From: Lachnospiraceae bacterium
Lineage (GTDB): Bacteria; Bacillota; Clostridia; Lachnospirales; Lachnospiraceae
Length of the DNA: 64,000 nt
Direction of reading: 5' to 3'
NCBI GenBank assembly: GCA_015057425.1
Contig: SVEL01000005.1
Location: 1-64,000 of the forward strand
Of this stretch, positions 29,107 through 37,111 are shown piece by piece; position 1 is the stretch's first letter; each line of letters begins with the position of its first letter. The notes under the pieces are model-generated. The model was not told where the DNA came from. It saw nothing but the letters and a program-made list of their open reading frames with translations, and made no database searches. A program made the translations under genes and the position numbers.

Positions 29107-29217
29107 CATATATTTCATTTTTACATAATTATGTATGTTCATATATTTCATTTTTACATAATTATGTATTTTCGTATAATTCATTTTTACATAATTATGT
29201 ATTTTCATATAATTTTT
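29105..29217. repeat. 33-bp tandem repeat, 3.4 copies
   Basis: Units start at 29105, 29138 and 29171, with a partial copy at 29204. Each contains the 12-bp perfect palindrome ACATAATTATGT. AT-rich and non-coding, it sits between the tuf terminator and the 63-bp array. Confidence 0.85.
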
Positions 29218-29275
29218 CTATTTAAATTCCAAGTCAAAGATATAAAAGCAAAGAAATTTGAGCAAAGAAGCAGGT

Positions 29276-29860
29276 ATGAGAGAGTTTACCTATTGCTGTA
29301 GAAAAGTATGTCACACAGTAGGTAAAAATCAAGGAAAGCCAAAGAAAATTACCTACTGTAGTAGAAAAGTATGTCACACAGTAGGTAAAAATCAAGGAAA
29401 GTCAAAGAAAATTACCTACTGTAGTAGAAAAGTATGTCACACAGTAGGTAAAAATCAAGGAAAGTCAAAGAAAATTACCTACTGTAGCGACAAAGAATGT
29501 CACACAGTAGGTAAAAATCAAGGAAAGTCAAAGAAAATTACCTACTGTAGTAGAAAAGAATGTCACACAGCAGGTAAAAATCAAGGAAAGCCAAAGAAAA
29601 TTACCTACTGTAGTAGAAAAGTATGTCACACAGTAGGTAAAAATCAAGGAAAGTCAAAGAAAATTACCTACTGTAGTAGAAAAGTATGTCACACAGTAGG
29701 TAAAAATCAAGGAAAGCCAAAGAAAATTACCTACTACATTAGAAAGGTATGTCACACAGTAGGTAAAAATCAAGGAAAGCCAAAGAAAATTACCTACTGT
29801 AGTAGAAAGGTATGGCTCACAGTAGGTAAAAACCAAGAGACGAAAAAAGCATATCAATAA
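29276..29860 (+). CDS. Open frame through the 63-bp array: Cys/Lys-rich 21-residue repeats
   Basis: From ATG 29276 (or TTG 29258) a frame of 194-200 residues repeats the unit ITYCSRKVCHTVGKNQGKPK nine times. Each unit has two Cys and one His (C-x4-C-H), many lysines and no signal peptide. The repeat period, 63, is a multiple of three and no copy carries a frameshift. Against a real protein: the ribosome binding site is poor (AGG directly before the ATG), no known domain is seen, and repeats of this length stay open in some frames by chance, including one on the opposite strand. Translation is undecided. Confidence 0.35.
   Translation: MREFTYCCRKVCHTVGKNQGKPKKITYCSRKVCHTVGKNQGKSKKITYCSRKVCHTVGKNQGKSKKITYCSDKECHTVGKNQGKSKKITYCSRKECHTAGKNQGKPKKITYCSRKVCHTVGKNQGKSKKITYCSRKVCHTVGKNQGKPKKITYYIRKVCHTVGKNQGKPKKITYCSRKVWLTVGKNQETKKAYQ
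29286..29852. repeat. Nine tandem 63-bp repeats, each a hairpin
   Basis: Copies start at 29286 and every 63 bases up to 29790. In the typical copy TTACCTACTGT (e.g. 29349-29359) pairs with ACAGTAGGTAA (29378-29388) across an 18-nt loop, followed by a 23-nt linker. The right arm of one copy can equally pair with the left arm of the next. Copies differ by few bases: the first, fifth, eighth and ninth have changes in arms or loop. There are no unique spacers, so it is not CRISPR. A PD-(D/E)XK-like gene follows 97 bases later. Confidence 0.9.
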
Positions 29861-29948
29861 TGAAATGTAAATAATTAAATCAATAAAAAAGAATAACTAA
29901 ACAATAAGTAAGTTAAATTAATCATTAACTTGAGAGTGGAGGATAAAT

Positions 29949-30725
29949 ATGATAAAGAAGATAGAATCAGAATTACTTCGATTGGAAGATGTGAAAGGGG
30001 AAATTGAGGCAATAAGAAAGAACGCACCGAAAGGGAAATTACGTTGTGCAACGAATAAAGGATATTATCAATATTACATGGGAAAAGAATATATCAGAAG
30101 AGAAAAGAGGGGTTATATAAAGAAACTCGCTCAAAAAGAATATGTAATAGAGTTGGAGAAAAAAATAGAAGAATATAAAAAAGTACTTGAAAAATTAAAA
30201 AATTTATATGAAAGTGATCCAATAGAAAATGTATATCGAAATTTGCATCCGGCTAGAAAACAATTAGTAGAACCGATTATTAGACCTGTTGAAATGATTA
30301 TTGATGAGTTTGAAATGATAAAGTATGAGGGGAAGGGCTTTGATGAAAACGACAAAACTGAGTTTTATACGATAAAAGGAGAACGAGTCCGTTCAAAATC
30401 AGAAAAAATAATTGCGGATGAGTTATACAGAAATGGTATTACATATAAGTATGAAATGCCTTTAGAACTTGAAAATTGGAATAAAAAGATAACAGTATAT
30501 CCTGATTTTACTGCAATAAACAAAAGAACAGGAAAGAGGTGGATTATTGAACATATGGGAATGATGGACAAAAATTCATATTCCGAAAATGCTATAAGTA
30601 AAATAAATCTTTATGAAAAAAATGATATTTTGCTCGGTATAAACCTTATACTGTTTTATGAAACATCTAGTAATCCTATAAATATAAATGTTGTAAGAAA
30701 GTATATAAATACATATCTGTGTTAA
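29949..30725 (+). CDS. PD-(D/E)XK-like nuclease-domain protein
   Basis: 258 aa. Residues ~1-100 are highly charged and helical (possible coiled coil around VIELEKKIEEYKKVLEKLKN). Residues ~140-255 look like a PD-(D/E)XK nuclease fold: VRSKSEKIIADELY (Glu), VYPDF (Asp, near 185), then WIIEHMGMMDKNSY, where the ExK motif appears as E-x-H. Similar domains occur in clostridial accessory proteins. A GGAGG site precedes the ATG. Whether the variant is catalytic is unknown. It stands alone beside the hairpin array, with no helicase, methylase or integrase near. Confidence 0.6.
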   Translation: MIKKIESELLRLEDVKGEIEAIRKNAPKGKLRCATNKGYYQYYMGKEYIRREKRGYIKKLAQKEYVIELEKKIEEYKKVLEKLKNLYESDPIENVYRNLHPARKQLVEPIIRPVEMIIDEFEMIKYEGKGFDENDKTEFYTIKGERVRSKSEKIIADELYRNGITYKYEMPLELENWNKKITVYPDFTAINKRTGKRWIIEHMGMMDKNSYSENAISKINLYEKNDILLGINLILFYETSSNPININVVRKYINTYLC

Positions 30726-30763
30726 ATCATATCTTCAATTAGATATTCTATACATATAAAAAT

Positions 30764-30840
30764 GTTAATATAAAAAAGCTAACATAAAATATCAACATAA
30801 AAGCTAACATAAAATATCAACATAAAAGCTAATATAAAAA
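30764..30840. repeat. 25-bp AT-rich tandem repeat
   Basis: Two exact units at 30781-30805 and 30806-30830 with decayed partial units on both sides. Unit core: AACATAAAATATCAACATAA. Non-coding, between the nuclease gene and the next promoter; the remainder of this 255-base gap is AT-rich without other features. Confidence 0.8.
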
Positions 30841-30917
30841 TAGCAATATGAAAATGTACATTTTTATTTTATCGTATATATACACAAAATTTTAATAAAA
30901 TAAAATCCCTAACCACG

Positions 30918-30946
30918 TTGAAAAACCTATTTGCATTTGTTATTAT
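30918..30946 (+). promoter_or_regulatory. Probable promoter of the DUF1538-PII operon
   Basis: TTGAAA (30918-30923) and TATTAT (30941-30946) with a 17-nt spacer. Confidence 0.55.
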
Positions 30947-30980
30947 AGTAATTAATTAAAGAGAAGAAGGGATAGGAAAG

Positions 30981-32519
30981 TTGCAGATTTTCAATTTTAA
31001 ATTCAGAGAAAAATTATCCGAAACATTAAAAGCAGTTTTACCAATATTGATTATTGTAGTATTTCTGTGCTTTACAATTACACCGGTTCCAACAAGTATA
31101 ATGATGACATTTATGGTTGGAGCAGTACTTCTTATACTTGGAATGCTGCTTTTTAATGTTGGTGTGGAAATATCCATGACACCTATGGGTGAGAGAGCAG
31201 GTTCTATTATTACCAGATCCAAAAATCTCCTGCTTATTGTTGTACTTGGATTTATTTTGGGATTTGTAATTACTATATCTGAACCGGATTTACAGGTATT
31301 GGCAAATCAGGTGCCTTCTGTACCAAACATTGTATTGATTGTATCAGTAGCTCTTGGAGTGGCGATATTCTTAGTAATTGCAATTTTACGTATGCTATTT
31401 GGTATAGGGCTTTCGCATTTGTTGCTTATTTTTTATGCAATTGTATTTATACTTACGATATTTGTTCCACAGGATTTCCTTGCTATAGCATTTGATTCAG
31501 GCGGTGTAACAACAGGACCTATGACTGTTCCGTTTATTATGGCATTTGGTGTAGGTATTGCGGCAATCCGAAGCGATAAAGACGCAGAAAATGACAGTTT
31601 CGGTCTTGTGTCATTATGCTCGGTAGGACCGATTTTGGCAGTACTTATTCTTGGGATAATATATAATCCTGAACAGACAGAACACATATCTGAGTCTATA
31701 GTTATGGTGGAAGATACGGTTGAGTTATGGAAACTGTTTATGAAAGGATTCCCTACATACATTGTAGAAATAGCCATATCACTTTTGCCAATAGTAGTAT
31801 TCTTTGGAATATTACAGTTAATTACAAGAGAAATTAATAAAAAGACTCTGATAAAGATAGGAATAGGTTTGGCATACACATATATAGGACTTGTTCTTTT
31901 CTTAACAGGTGTAAATGTTGGCTTTATGCCGGCAGGTAACTATCTGGGAGGCGCAATAGCAAGTCTTCCATATGCATGGATAATTGTACCGATTGGTATG
32001 ATTATAGGTTATTTCATCGTTTTGGCTGAGCCGGCAGTGTTCGTGCTTACAAAGCAGGTTGAAGAGATAACCTCAGGAGCAATTTCGTCAAAAGCCATGA
32101 GAAACAGCTTGTCTATAGGTGTGGCTGTATCAGTCGGCCTTGCTATGCTTAGAGTACTGACGGGGCTATCTATACTTTGGTTGTTGATACCGGGATATTT
32201 TATCGCACTTATATTAACATTCTTTGTGCCAAAGATATTCACGGCTATTGCGTTTGACTCCGGTGGAGTTGCATCAGGACCTATGACAGCGACATTCCTG
32301 CTTCCGTTTGCAATGGGGGCGTGCGAAAAGTTAGGCGGCAATATTATAACAGATGCATTCGGTATTGTAGCTATGGTAGCTATGACTCCCCTTATTACTA
32401 TTCAGATAATGGGATTGATTTATAAGTTTAAGGAAAGAAAGCTTCACAAGAAGGCAGGATATACAAAACCGGTTATGTCACTGGATACTTATGGAGATAT
32501 GGAAATTATCGAATTATAA
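30981..32519 (+). CDS. DUF1538-family multispanning membrane protein
   Basis: 512 aa, almost entirely hydrophobic, starting at TTG. It is built of two related halves; each holds the family signature, AFDSGGVTTGPMT near residue 170 and AFDSGGVASGPMT near 424, followed by a Phe/Gly-rich helix. The internal duplication and about 14 membrane segments suggest a transporter or channel with inverted or parallel repeats. The substrate is unknown. The next gene, 32 bases downstream, is PII-like, which suggests that the membrane protein is gated by a nucleotide- or metabolite-sensing partner, as PII does for AmtB. Confidence 0.82.
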   Translation: MQIFNFKFREKLSETLKAVLPILIIVVFLCFTITPVPTSIMMTFMVGAVLLILGMLLFNVGVEISMTPMGERAGSIITRSKNLLLIVVLGFILGFVITISEPDLQVLANQVPSVPNIVLIVSVALGVAIFLVIAILRMLFGIGLSHLLLIFYAIVFILTIFVPQDFLAIAFDSGGVTTGPMTVPFIMAFGVGIAAIRSDKDAENDSFGLVSLCSVGPILAVLILGIIYNPEQTEHISESIVMVEDTVELWKLFMKGFPTYIVEIAISLLPIVVFFGILQLITREINKKTLIKIGIGLAYTYIGLVLFLTGVNVGFMPAGNYLGGAIASLPYAWIIVPIGMIIGYFIVLAEPAVFVLTKQVEEITSGAISSKAMRNSLSIGVAVSVGLAMLRVLTGLSILWLLIPGYFIALILTFFVPKIFTAIAFDSGGVASGPMTATFLLPFAMGACEKLGGNIITDAFGIVAMVAMTPLITIQIMGLIYKFKERKLHKKAGYTKPVMSLDTYGDMEIIEL

Positions 32520-32551
32520 TATAAGATGTTTAACGTAGAAATGAGGTCAAT

Positions 32552-33235
32552 ATGGGAAATTTGTACTTAATGACAACAATTGTTGATAGGAAGATAGGAA
32601 GTAAATACCTTGATTTATACAAAGAAAATGGTCAAAATGTAATGTTTCTCGCTTTAGGCGTAGGTACTGCCACAAACGAGATGTTAGACTACTTTGGTCT
32701 GGATATTAGTGAAAAGGAAACAGTATTCTCCGTAGTTGAAGAGAATACATGGTTAGATTTAAAGAAACAGTTACGAAAGAAACTTCAAATCGACGCGCCC
32801 GGCGGCGGTATTGCATTTATTATCCCCTTAAGCAGTATAGGTGGAAAAAAGTCACTTCAGTTTCTTTTAGAAAGCAATGATTATCAGAAAGAGGAGGAAT
32901 CGGTCTTGAAAAATACAAATAACGAATTGATAGTTGTTATTGCTGAACAGGGATGTACAGACTTGATAATGAGTGCTGCAAGAGAAGCAGGCGCATATGG
33001 CGGAACGGTTATTCATGCAAAAGGAACAGGTATGGAAATCGCTGAGAAATTTATGGGAGTGTCCCTTGTAGCTGAAAAGGAAATGATTCTTATTGTAACA
33101 AAGACTGTGCAGAAAAATGATATTATGAAAGCGATTATGGAAAAGGCAGGCTTGGATAGCAAAGCAAAATCCATAGTATTTTCACTTCCCGTAACAGATA
33201 CGGCAGGTCTTAGATTACTTGAAGACAATGATTAA
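32552..33235 (+). CDS. PII-like signalling protein (two-domain)
   Basis: 227 aa in two ferredoxin-like halves. The second half has the clear PII features: AREAGAYGGTVIHAKGTG, where the T-loop would begin, and a following EMILIVTKTV strand. The first half is more divergent (APGGGIAFIIPLSSIGG). PII proteins bind ATP/ADP and 2-oxoglutarate or related ligands and control membrane transporters or enzymes. The pairing with DUF1538 argues for a dedicated regulator rather than general nitrogen control; no glnA or amtB is near. Confidence 0.78.
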   Translation: MGNLYLMTTIVDRKIGSKYLDLYKENGQNVMFLALGVGTATNEMLDYFGLDISEKETVFSVVEENTWLDLKKQLRKKLQIDAPGGGIAFIIPLSSIGGKKSLQFLLESNDYQKEEESVLKNTNNELIVVIAEQGCTDLIMSAAREAGAYGGTVIHAKGTGMEIAEKFMGVSLVAEKEMILIVTKTVQKNDIMKAIMEKAGLDSKAKSIVFSLPVTDTAGLRLLEDND

Positions 33236-33308
33236 TAAATATTGATTATGTAAATGTGAAAAATGTAAGAAATTTGGGTTTTTATGCGAAAATATGTACA
33301 AAATCCAT

Positions 33309-33337
33309 TTGACAATAGGGTAATATTGATTTATTAT
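33309..33337 (+). promoter_or_regulatory. Promoter of the small membrane protein gene
   Basis: TTGACA (33309-33314) and TATTAT (33332-33337), 17-nt spacer, 36 bases before the start codon. Confidence 0.7.
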
Positions 33338-33373
33338 CATAGTATAATCTTAAATATTTAGGAGGAATCTGAC

Positions 33374-33664
33374 ATGGAAGAAAAGAAAATCATGGGTATG
33401 CCTGCTAATGTTGCATTAGGTCTTTCATATTTAGTATGGCCATTTGCAATCGTATGCTTATGCGTAGACAAAGAAGCTGATAGAGAAACTAAACTTGATT
33501 TAGTTGCTGCTATTATTCTTGGAGCTGCTGCTACAGTATTATCATTCATCTGTATCGGTACAGTTATCTGGGTATATGCAGTAGTTATCGCTATCATGAA
33601 GTTTATGGGCAAAGACATTAAGCCTATCTTAGCATATGACCTTGCAGGTAAATTTGTTAATTAA
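33374..33664 (+). CDS. Small membrane protein, unknown function
   Basis: 96 aa with two to three hydrophobic segments (residues ~12-32 and ~44-78) separated by a charged loop DKEADRETKLD. The layout resembles small DUF4870-like proteins, but the match is not firm. It has its own promoter, AGGAGG ribosome binding site and terminator, so it forms a monocistronic unit. Confidence 0.6.
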   Translation: MEEKKIMGMPANVALGLSYLVWPFAIVCLCVDKEADRETKLDLVAAIILGAAATVLSFICIGTVIWVYAVVIAIMKFMGKDIKPILAYDLAGKFVN

Positions 33665-33682
33665 TAAGAATATGTTATAGGT

Positions 33683-33758
33683 ACATAACTTGGAGCATCG
33701 CTGTAACTTGTATATAGAGTTATGGTGATGCTTCTTTACGTTATGTTATTTTTTTTTA
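33683..33758 (+). terminator. Branched terminator after the small membrane protein gene
   Basis: ACATAAC (33683-33689) pairs with GTTATGT (33740-33746) and encloses an AGCATC/GATGCT stem (33694-33699 with 33727-33732) with inner pairing; a run of T follows. Confidence 0.75.
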
Positions 33759-33794
33759 TATATTATTAGAAAAGGATATGGAATGGAGAAGATT

Positions 33795-36700
33795 ATGAAG
33801 AAAAAACTATTATTGTCTCTCATTTCGACAGCAATGATACTTGGCAGTGCGGCTACTGTCTTTGCTGCGGCAAAAGGGGTGGAGACGGAAGATGAAGGTT
33901 TAAAAGTAACCGTAGAAACAGATAAAGAAGAATACGGTGCAGATGATGAAATAAAGCTTAGTATAGGTATAGAAAATACAAGCGACAGTGATAAGAGAAA
34001 TGTATCGTATACAGTTAAGCTGCCTGATGGTCTTAAGGTAAAACCGGGAAACCATCTTACAGAAACAATACTTACATTTGAGTCAGGAGCAAAAGCCGAT
34101 TATGAAGTTGTACTTGTGAAAAAGGATAAAGTCGGAACAAATGATGATGACAATGAAATAGCGAAAAAACGCGATGTAAGTCTGACTGCCATAATGATAG
34201 GTGCAGTGGCAATTGTAGTTGGAATTGCGCTTGTTATTGTAGGGGTTGTTGCTCTTGTTAAAGGGAAAAAGAAAAATAATACGGCAACTATGATAATTAT
34301 AGGCCTTGGCATTGCAGGTATGGCAGCCATAGCATCGGGAAAGAATGTTGAAGCGGCAAAGGCAAAAGCTACATTGACAAAGAATATTACAGTAGCAGGA
34401 AAAAAGATGGATATAGAAGTTTTGGTTGAGGAAAAAGGTGTAACTGCAAAAGAAATAGGAATCCATGACCCGTCAGTATTCCAGGATCCTGTATCAGGTA
34501 ATTACTATTCATATGGTTCTCATATAGTTGCAGGTTCATCAGAAGATTTGATTTCCTGGGATTTTATAGCAGTATCTTCATCAGCTTATCAGACAGCCAA
34601 TAAACTGTTTGCACATCATTATCTTGAAGAATTTAAGGAAGTATACCAGTGGTTGGGAGCCGATGTAAAAGAGGGCATATGGGCACTTGACGTTACATAT
34701 AGTGAAGAGGCAGCAAAAGCCGGAAATGATCCGTACTTTATGTATGTAACAGTAGTTAACGGCTCTTTTAAAGCGGCTATTTGTCTTGCTACATCAGATA
34801 AGCCGGAAGGACCATATGAATATCAGGATATGATAGTTTGTTCTGATTACAGAAAGGCAGAAGTTCAAAAGGGATATACGAACCTTTTGGATGTATTGGG
34901 CGTTGAAAATGTTGATGAAATGTCAACATCAGAGAAAGCATATTACTTTACGGCAGATTCAGCAGCATATAAGGCTAAGCTTCCGGATGCCATTGACCCA
35001 GCACCATTTTATGATTCGGAAGGAAATCTTTATCTGACATATGGTTCATTTACATGTAAAGGCGGACTTAGAGTGCTTAAGATGGATGCAAAAACAGGTC
35101 TCCGTTCAGATGACGTATATGAATATAAAACCGATGGTTCTCAGGATCCATATTATGGAAAGAAAATAGCAAATTCCAATGGTGAAGGACCATATGTATT
35201 AAGAGTAGACAGTGATAAATCATCTACAGGTTCATATTATTTCCTTTTCTGGTCACAGGGAAATCTCAGAGCTACAGGCGGATATAATATGAGAATGTTC
35301 CGTTCGGAATATCCTGATAAGGGCTATGTAGACTATGCAGGTCAAAGTGCATTGGCTGATATAGGAGGAACAAATCTTGGAGTAAGGATTATGGATGGAT
35401 TTTTATTTAGCTCTATGGCATATCCGTCAACTGCCAATGGTGGTAACTCTGCAATAGTAACAGATGAAGGAAAAATATTTGTACATTATCACAGTAAAAG
35501 TGCAAATGATGCAGCTTATGGTAAAGACGGATTTATAATCAAGTCAAATCAGATGTTTTTAAATGAAGAAGGGTGGCTTGTGACTACACCTTATAAATAT
35601 AGCGGTGAGACAATGAAAGCCGTAGATAAGAGTGAAGTAACAGGTGATTACGAATTTATCTATCACAGACTTGCATATTATAAAGACCCTGCCAATATCA
35701 CAGACAATTATGTGACAAGCGAAATAATTACATTAAATGAAGACGGAACTATAAGTGGTGCTCATACGGGAAAATGGACACTAAAAGATAATTATATTAT
35801 AGTTGAAATTGGTGACAAATCATACAAAGGTGTTGTATTGAAACAATGTGATGAAAGCAGTAAACGTGTTGAAACAGTAGTATTTACTGCAAGCGGTACA
35901 GACAACAGAACTGTATGGGGCAGCAAGGTATATTATACCGATGCTGAAAAGGCTGGCAGAGACGCAGGAAAGATAACGGTTGAAAAGATTGCAGAAGTTG
36001 ATTTTAAATTACAGACAAACGGAATGTTTGGTTCTGTGATAACATGGAAATCAGATAATGGAGCAATTATTGTAGATGGCGGTACAGCTAAAGTAGTGCC
36101 ACAGGGTGAGGAACAGACAGTTACGCTTACGGCAGAAGTTAAATGCGGAGCGGAAACAGTTACAAAGGAATATAAGGTTACTGTTCCTGCAGAAGAGTTT
36201 GACATACCTGCAATTATATCAACATCACAGATAAAACTTCCTGAAACAACAGCAGCAGGACAAAAGATTACGTGGACATCATCAGACGATGATACACTTA
36301 ATGCTGCAACAGGTGCTGTAAAGATTCCAAAGAGTGGCAGCAAAGAAATTACACTTACAGGTACAGTTGAAGGAAGCGACAGAGTGGTAACAGTAGTTGT
36401 TACAGTTATGCCAATGCCATCTTCTGTGGTATATGAAGAGAATTTTGATGACATGACATCTGTAAGTGCGACTACAGAAGGCGGATTATGGTATTCTAAA
36501 AATGCGGCGGAAGCTGTAACACTTGAAAGCGGACATGGTGGAAAATACGTTAAGTTTGCACCGGGCAGAGCCAATTCAAGAGGTGCCGTATGTACATTCG
36601 GAGCTAAAGGAAAAGTTACGGGACTTTACGTAGTAGAATTTGACATTTCTCTTAAGGCAGGTGACAATCAGACAACAGAATTTGCATTAGTTTCAGATGA

Positions 36701-37022
36701 AATGTCATATTTGTCAAATGTTATTAACGATGGTATTGCAGGCGGATATTTATTTAAATTATCGGCAAATGCAGGTAGCGAAGAATGGACTGTAAATGAT
36801 GGTGATACTGTAAATATCAAGTCCGGTGAATGGGTACATGTAACGGCGCTTGTAAATGGCAGTGCATCGACTGTAACAATAACTATTTCAAATGACAATG
36901 GCGAGTTGTATACAGGAACAGTAGATATTACAGGTTCTACAGCATTAAAGGGCTTCTATATCAGAGGTGGCAGATATGATTCGGTTACCTGTGTTGATAA
37001 TATTGAAGTTAAACAGAATTAA
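33795..37022 (+). CDS. Membrane-anchored GH43 arabinanase-type glycoside hydrolase
   Basis: 1075 aa. Order: signal peptide (ends near VFAAA); extracellular domain to ~130; two membrane helices at ~135-190 split by KGKKKNN; then a GH43 five-bladed propeller starting at GIHDPSVF (catalytic Asp), with a second acidic residue near DPAPFYD and the general acid Glu in GEGPYV. A GH43 C-terminal beta domain, two Ig-like modules and a jelly-roll, carbohydrate-binding-like end follow. Most like endo-alpha-1,5-arabinanases. The start at 33795 follows GGAG. The membrane hairpin would leave both ends outside and tie the enzyme to the cell. Confidence 0.8.
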   Translation: MKKKLLLSLISTAMILGSAATVFAAAKGVETEDEGLKVTVETDKEEYGADDEIKLSIGIENTSDSDKRNVSYTVKLPDGLKVKPGNHLTETILTFESGAKADYEVVLVKKDKVGTNDDDNEIAKKRDVSLTAIMIGAVAIVVGIALVIVGVVALVKGKKKNNTATMIIIGLGIAGMAAIASGKNVEAAKAKATLTKNITVAGKKMDIEVLVEEKGVTAKEIGIHDPSVFQDPVSGNYYSYGSHIVAGSSEDLISWDFIAVSSSAYQTANKLFAHHYLEEFKEVYQWLGADVKEGIWALDVTYSEEAAKAGNDPYFMYVTVVNGSFKAAICLATSDKPEGPYEYQDMIVCSDYRKAEVQKGYTNLLDVLGVENVDEMSTSEKAYYFTADSAAYKAKLPDAIDPAPFYDSEGNLYLTYGSFTCKGGLRVLKMDAKTGLRSDDVYEYKTDGSQDPYYGKKIANSNGEGPYVLRVDSDKSSTGSYYFLFWSQGNLRATGGYNMRMFRSEYPDKGYVDYAGQSALADIGGTNLGVRIMDGFLFSSMAYPSTANGGNSAIVTDEGKIFVHYHSKSANDAAYGKDGFIIKSNQMFLNEEGWLVTTPYKYSGETMKAVDKSEVTGDYEFIYHRLAYYKDPANITDNYVTSEIITLNEDGTISGAHTGKWTLKDNYIIVEIGDKSYKGVVLKQCDESSKRVETVVFTASGTDNRTVWGSKVYYTDAEKAGRDAGKITVEKIAEVDFKLQTNGMFGSVITWKSDNGAIIVDGGTAKVVPQGEEQTVTLTAEVKCGAETVTKEYKVTVPAEEFDIPAIISTSQIKLPETTAAGQKITWTSSDDDTLNAATGAVKIPKSGSKEITLTGTVEGSDRVVTVVVTVMPMPSSVVYEENFDDMTSVSATTEGGLWYSKNAAEAVTLESGHGGKYVKFAPGRANSRGAVCTFGAKGKVTGLYVVEFDISLKAGDNQTTEFALVSDEMSYLSNVINDGIAGGYLFKLSANAGSEEWTVNDGDTVNIKSGEWVHVTALVNGSASTVTITISNDNGELYTGTVDITGSTALKGFYIRGGRYDSVTCVDNIEVKQN

Positions 37023-37111
37023 TTTACGAAAGTATTTGTAATTATTGTGAAAATGGAGTAAAATGAAGATGTATTTTGGTGTGAAATATTATCTTAAAAT
37101 GGAGCAGAACT

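Noticed and set aside
29286-29852. CRISPR array
   Set aside because: The period is fixed at 63 bases and the intervals between palindromes are as conserved as the palindromes; there are no unique spacers and no cas genes nearby.
29654-29857. Minus-strand ORF of 67 codons across the repeats
   Set aside because: It is the mirror of the same repeat unit and has no ribosome binding site; repeats with a period divisible by three stay open in several frames.
33343-33348. TATAAT as -10 box of the small membrane protein gene
   Set aside because: It is 28 bases from TTGACA; TATTAT at 33332 has the correct 17-nt spacing.
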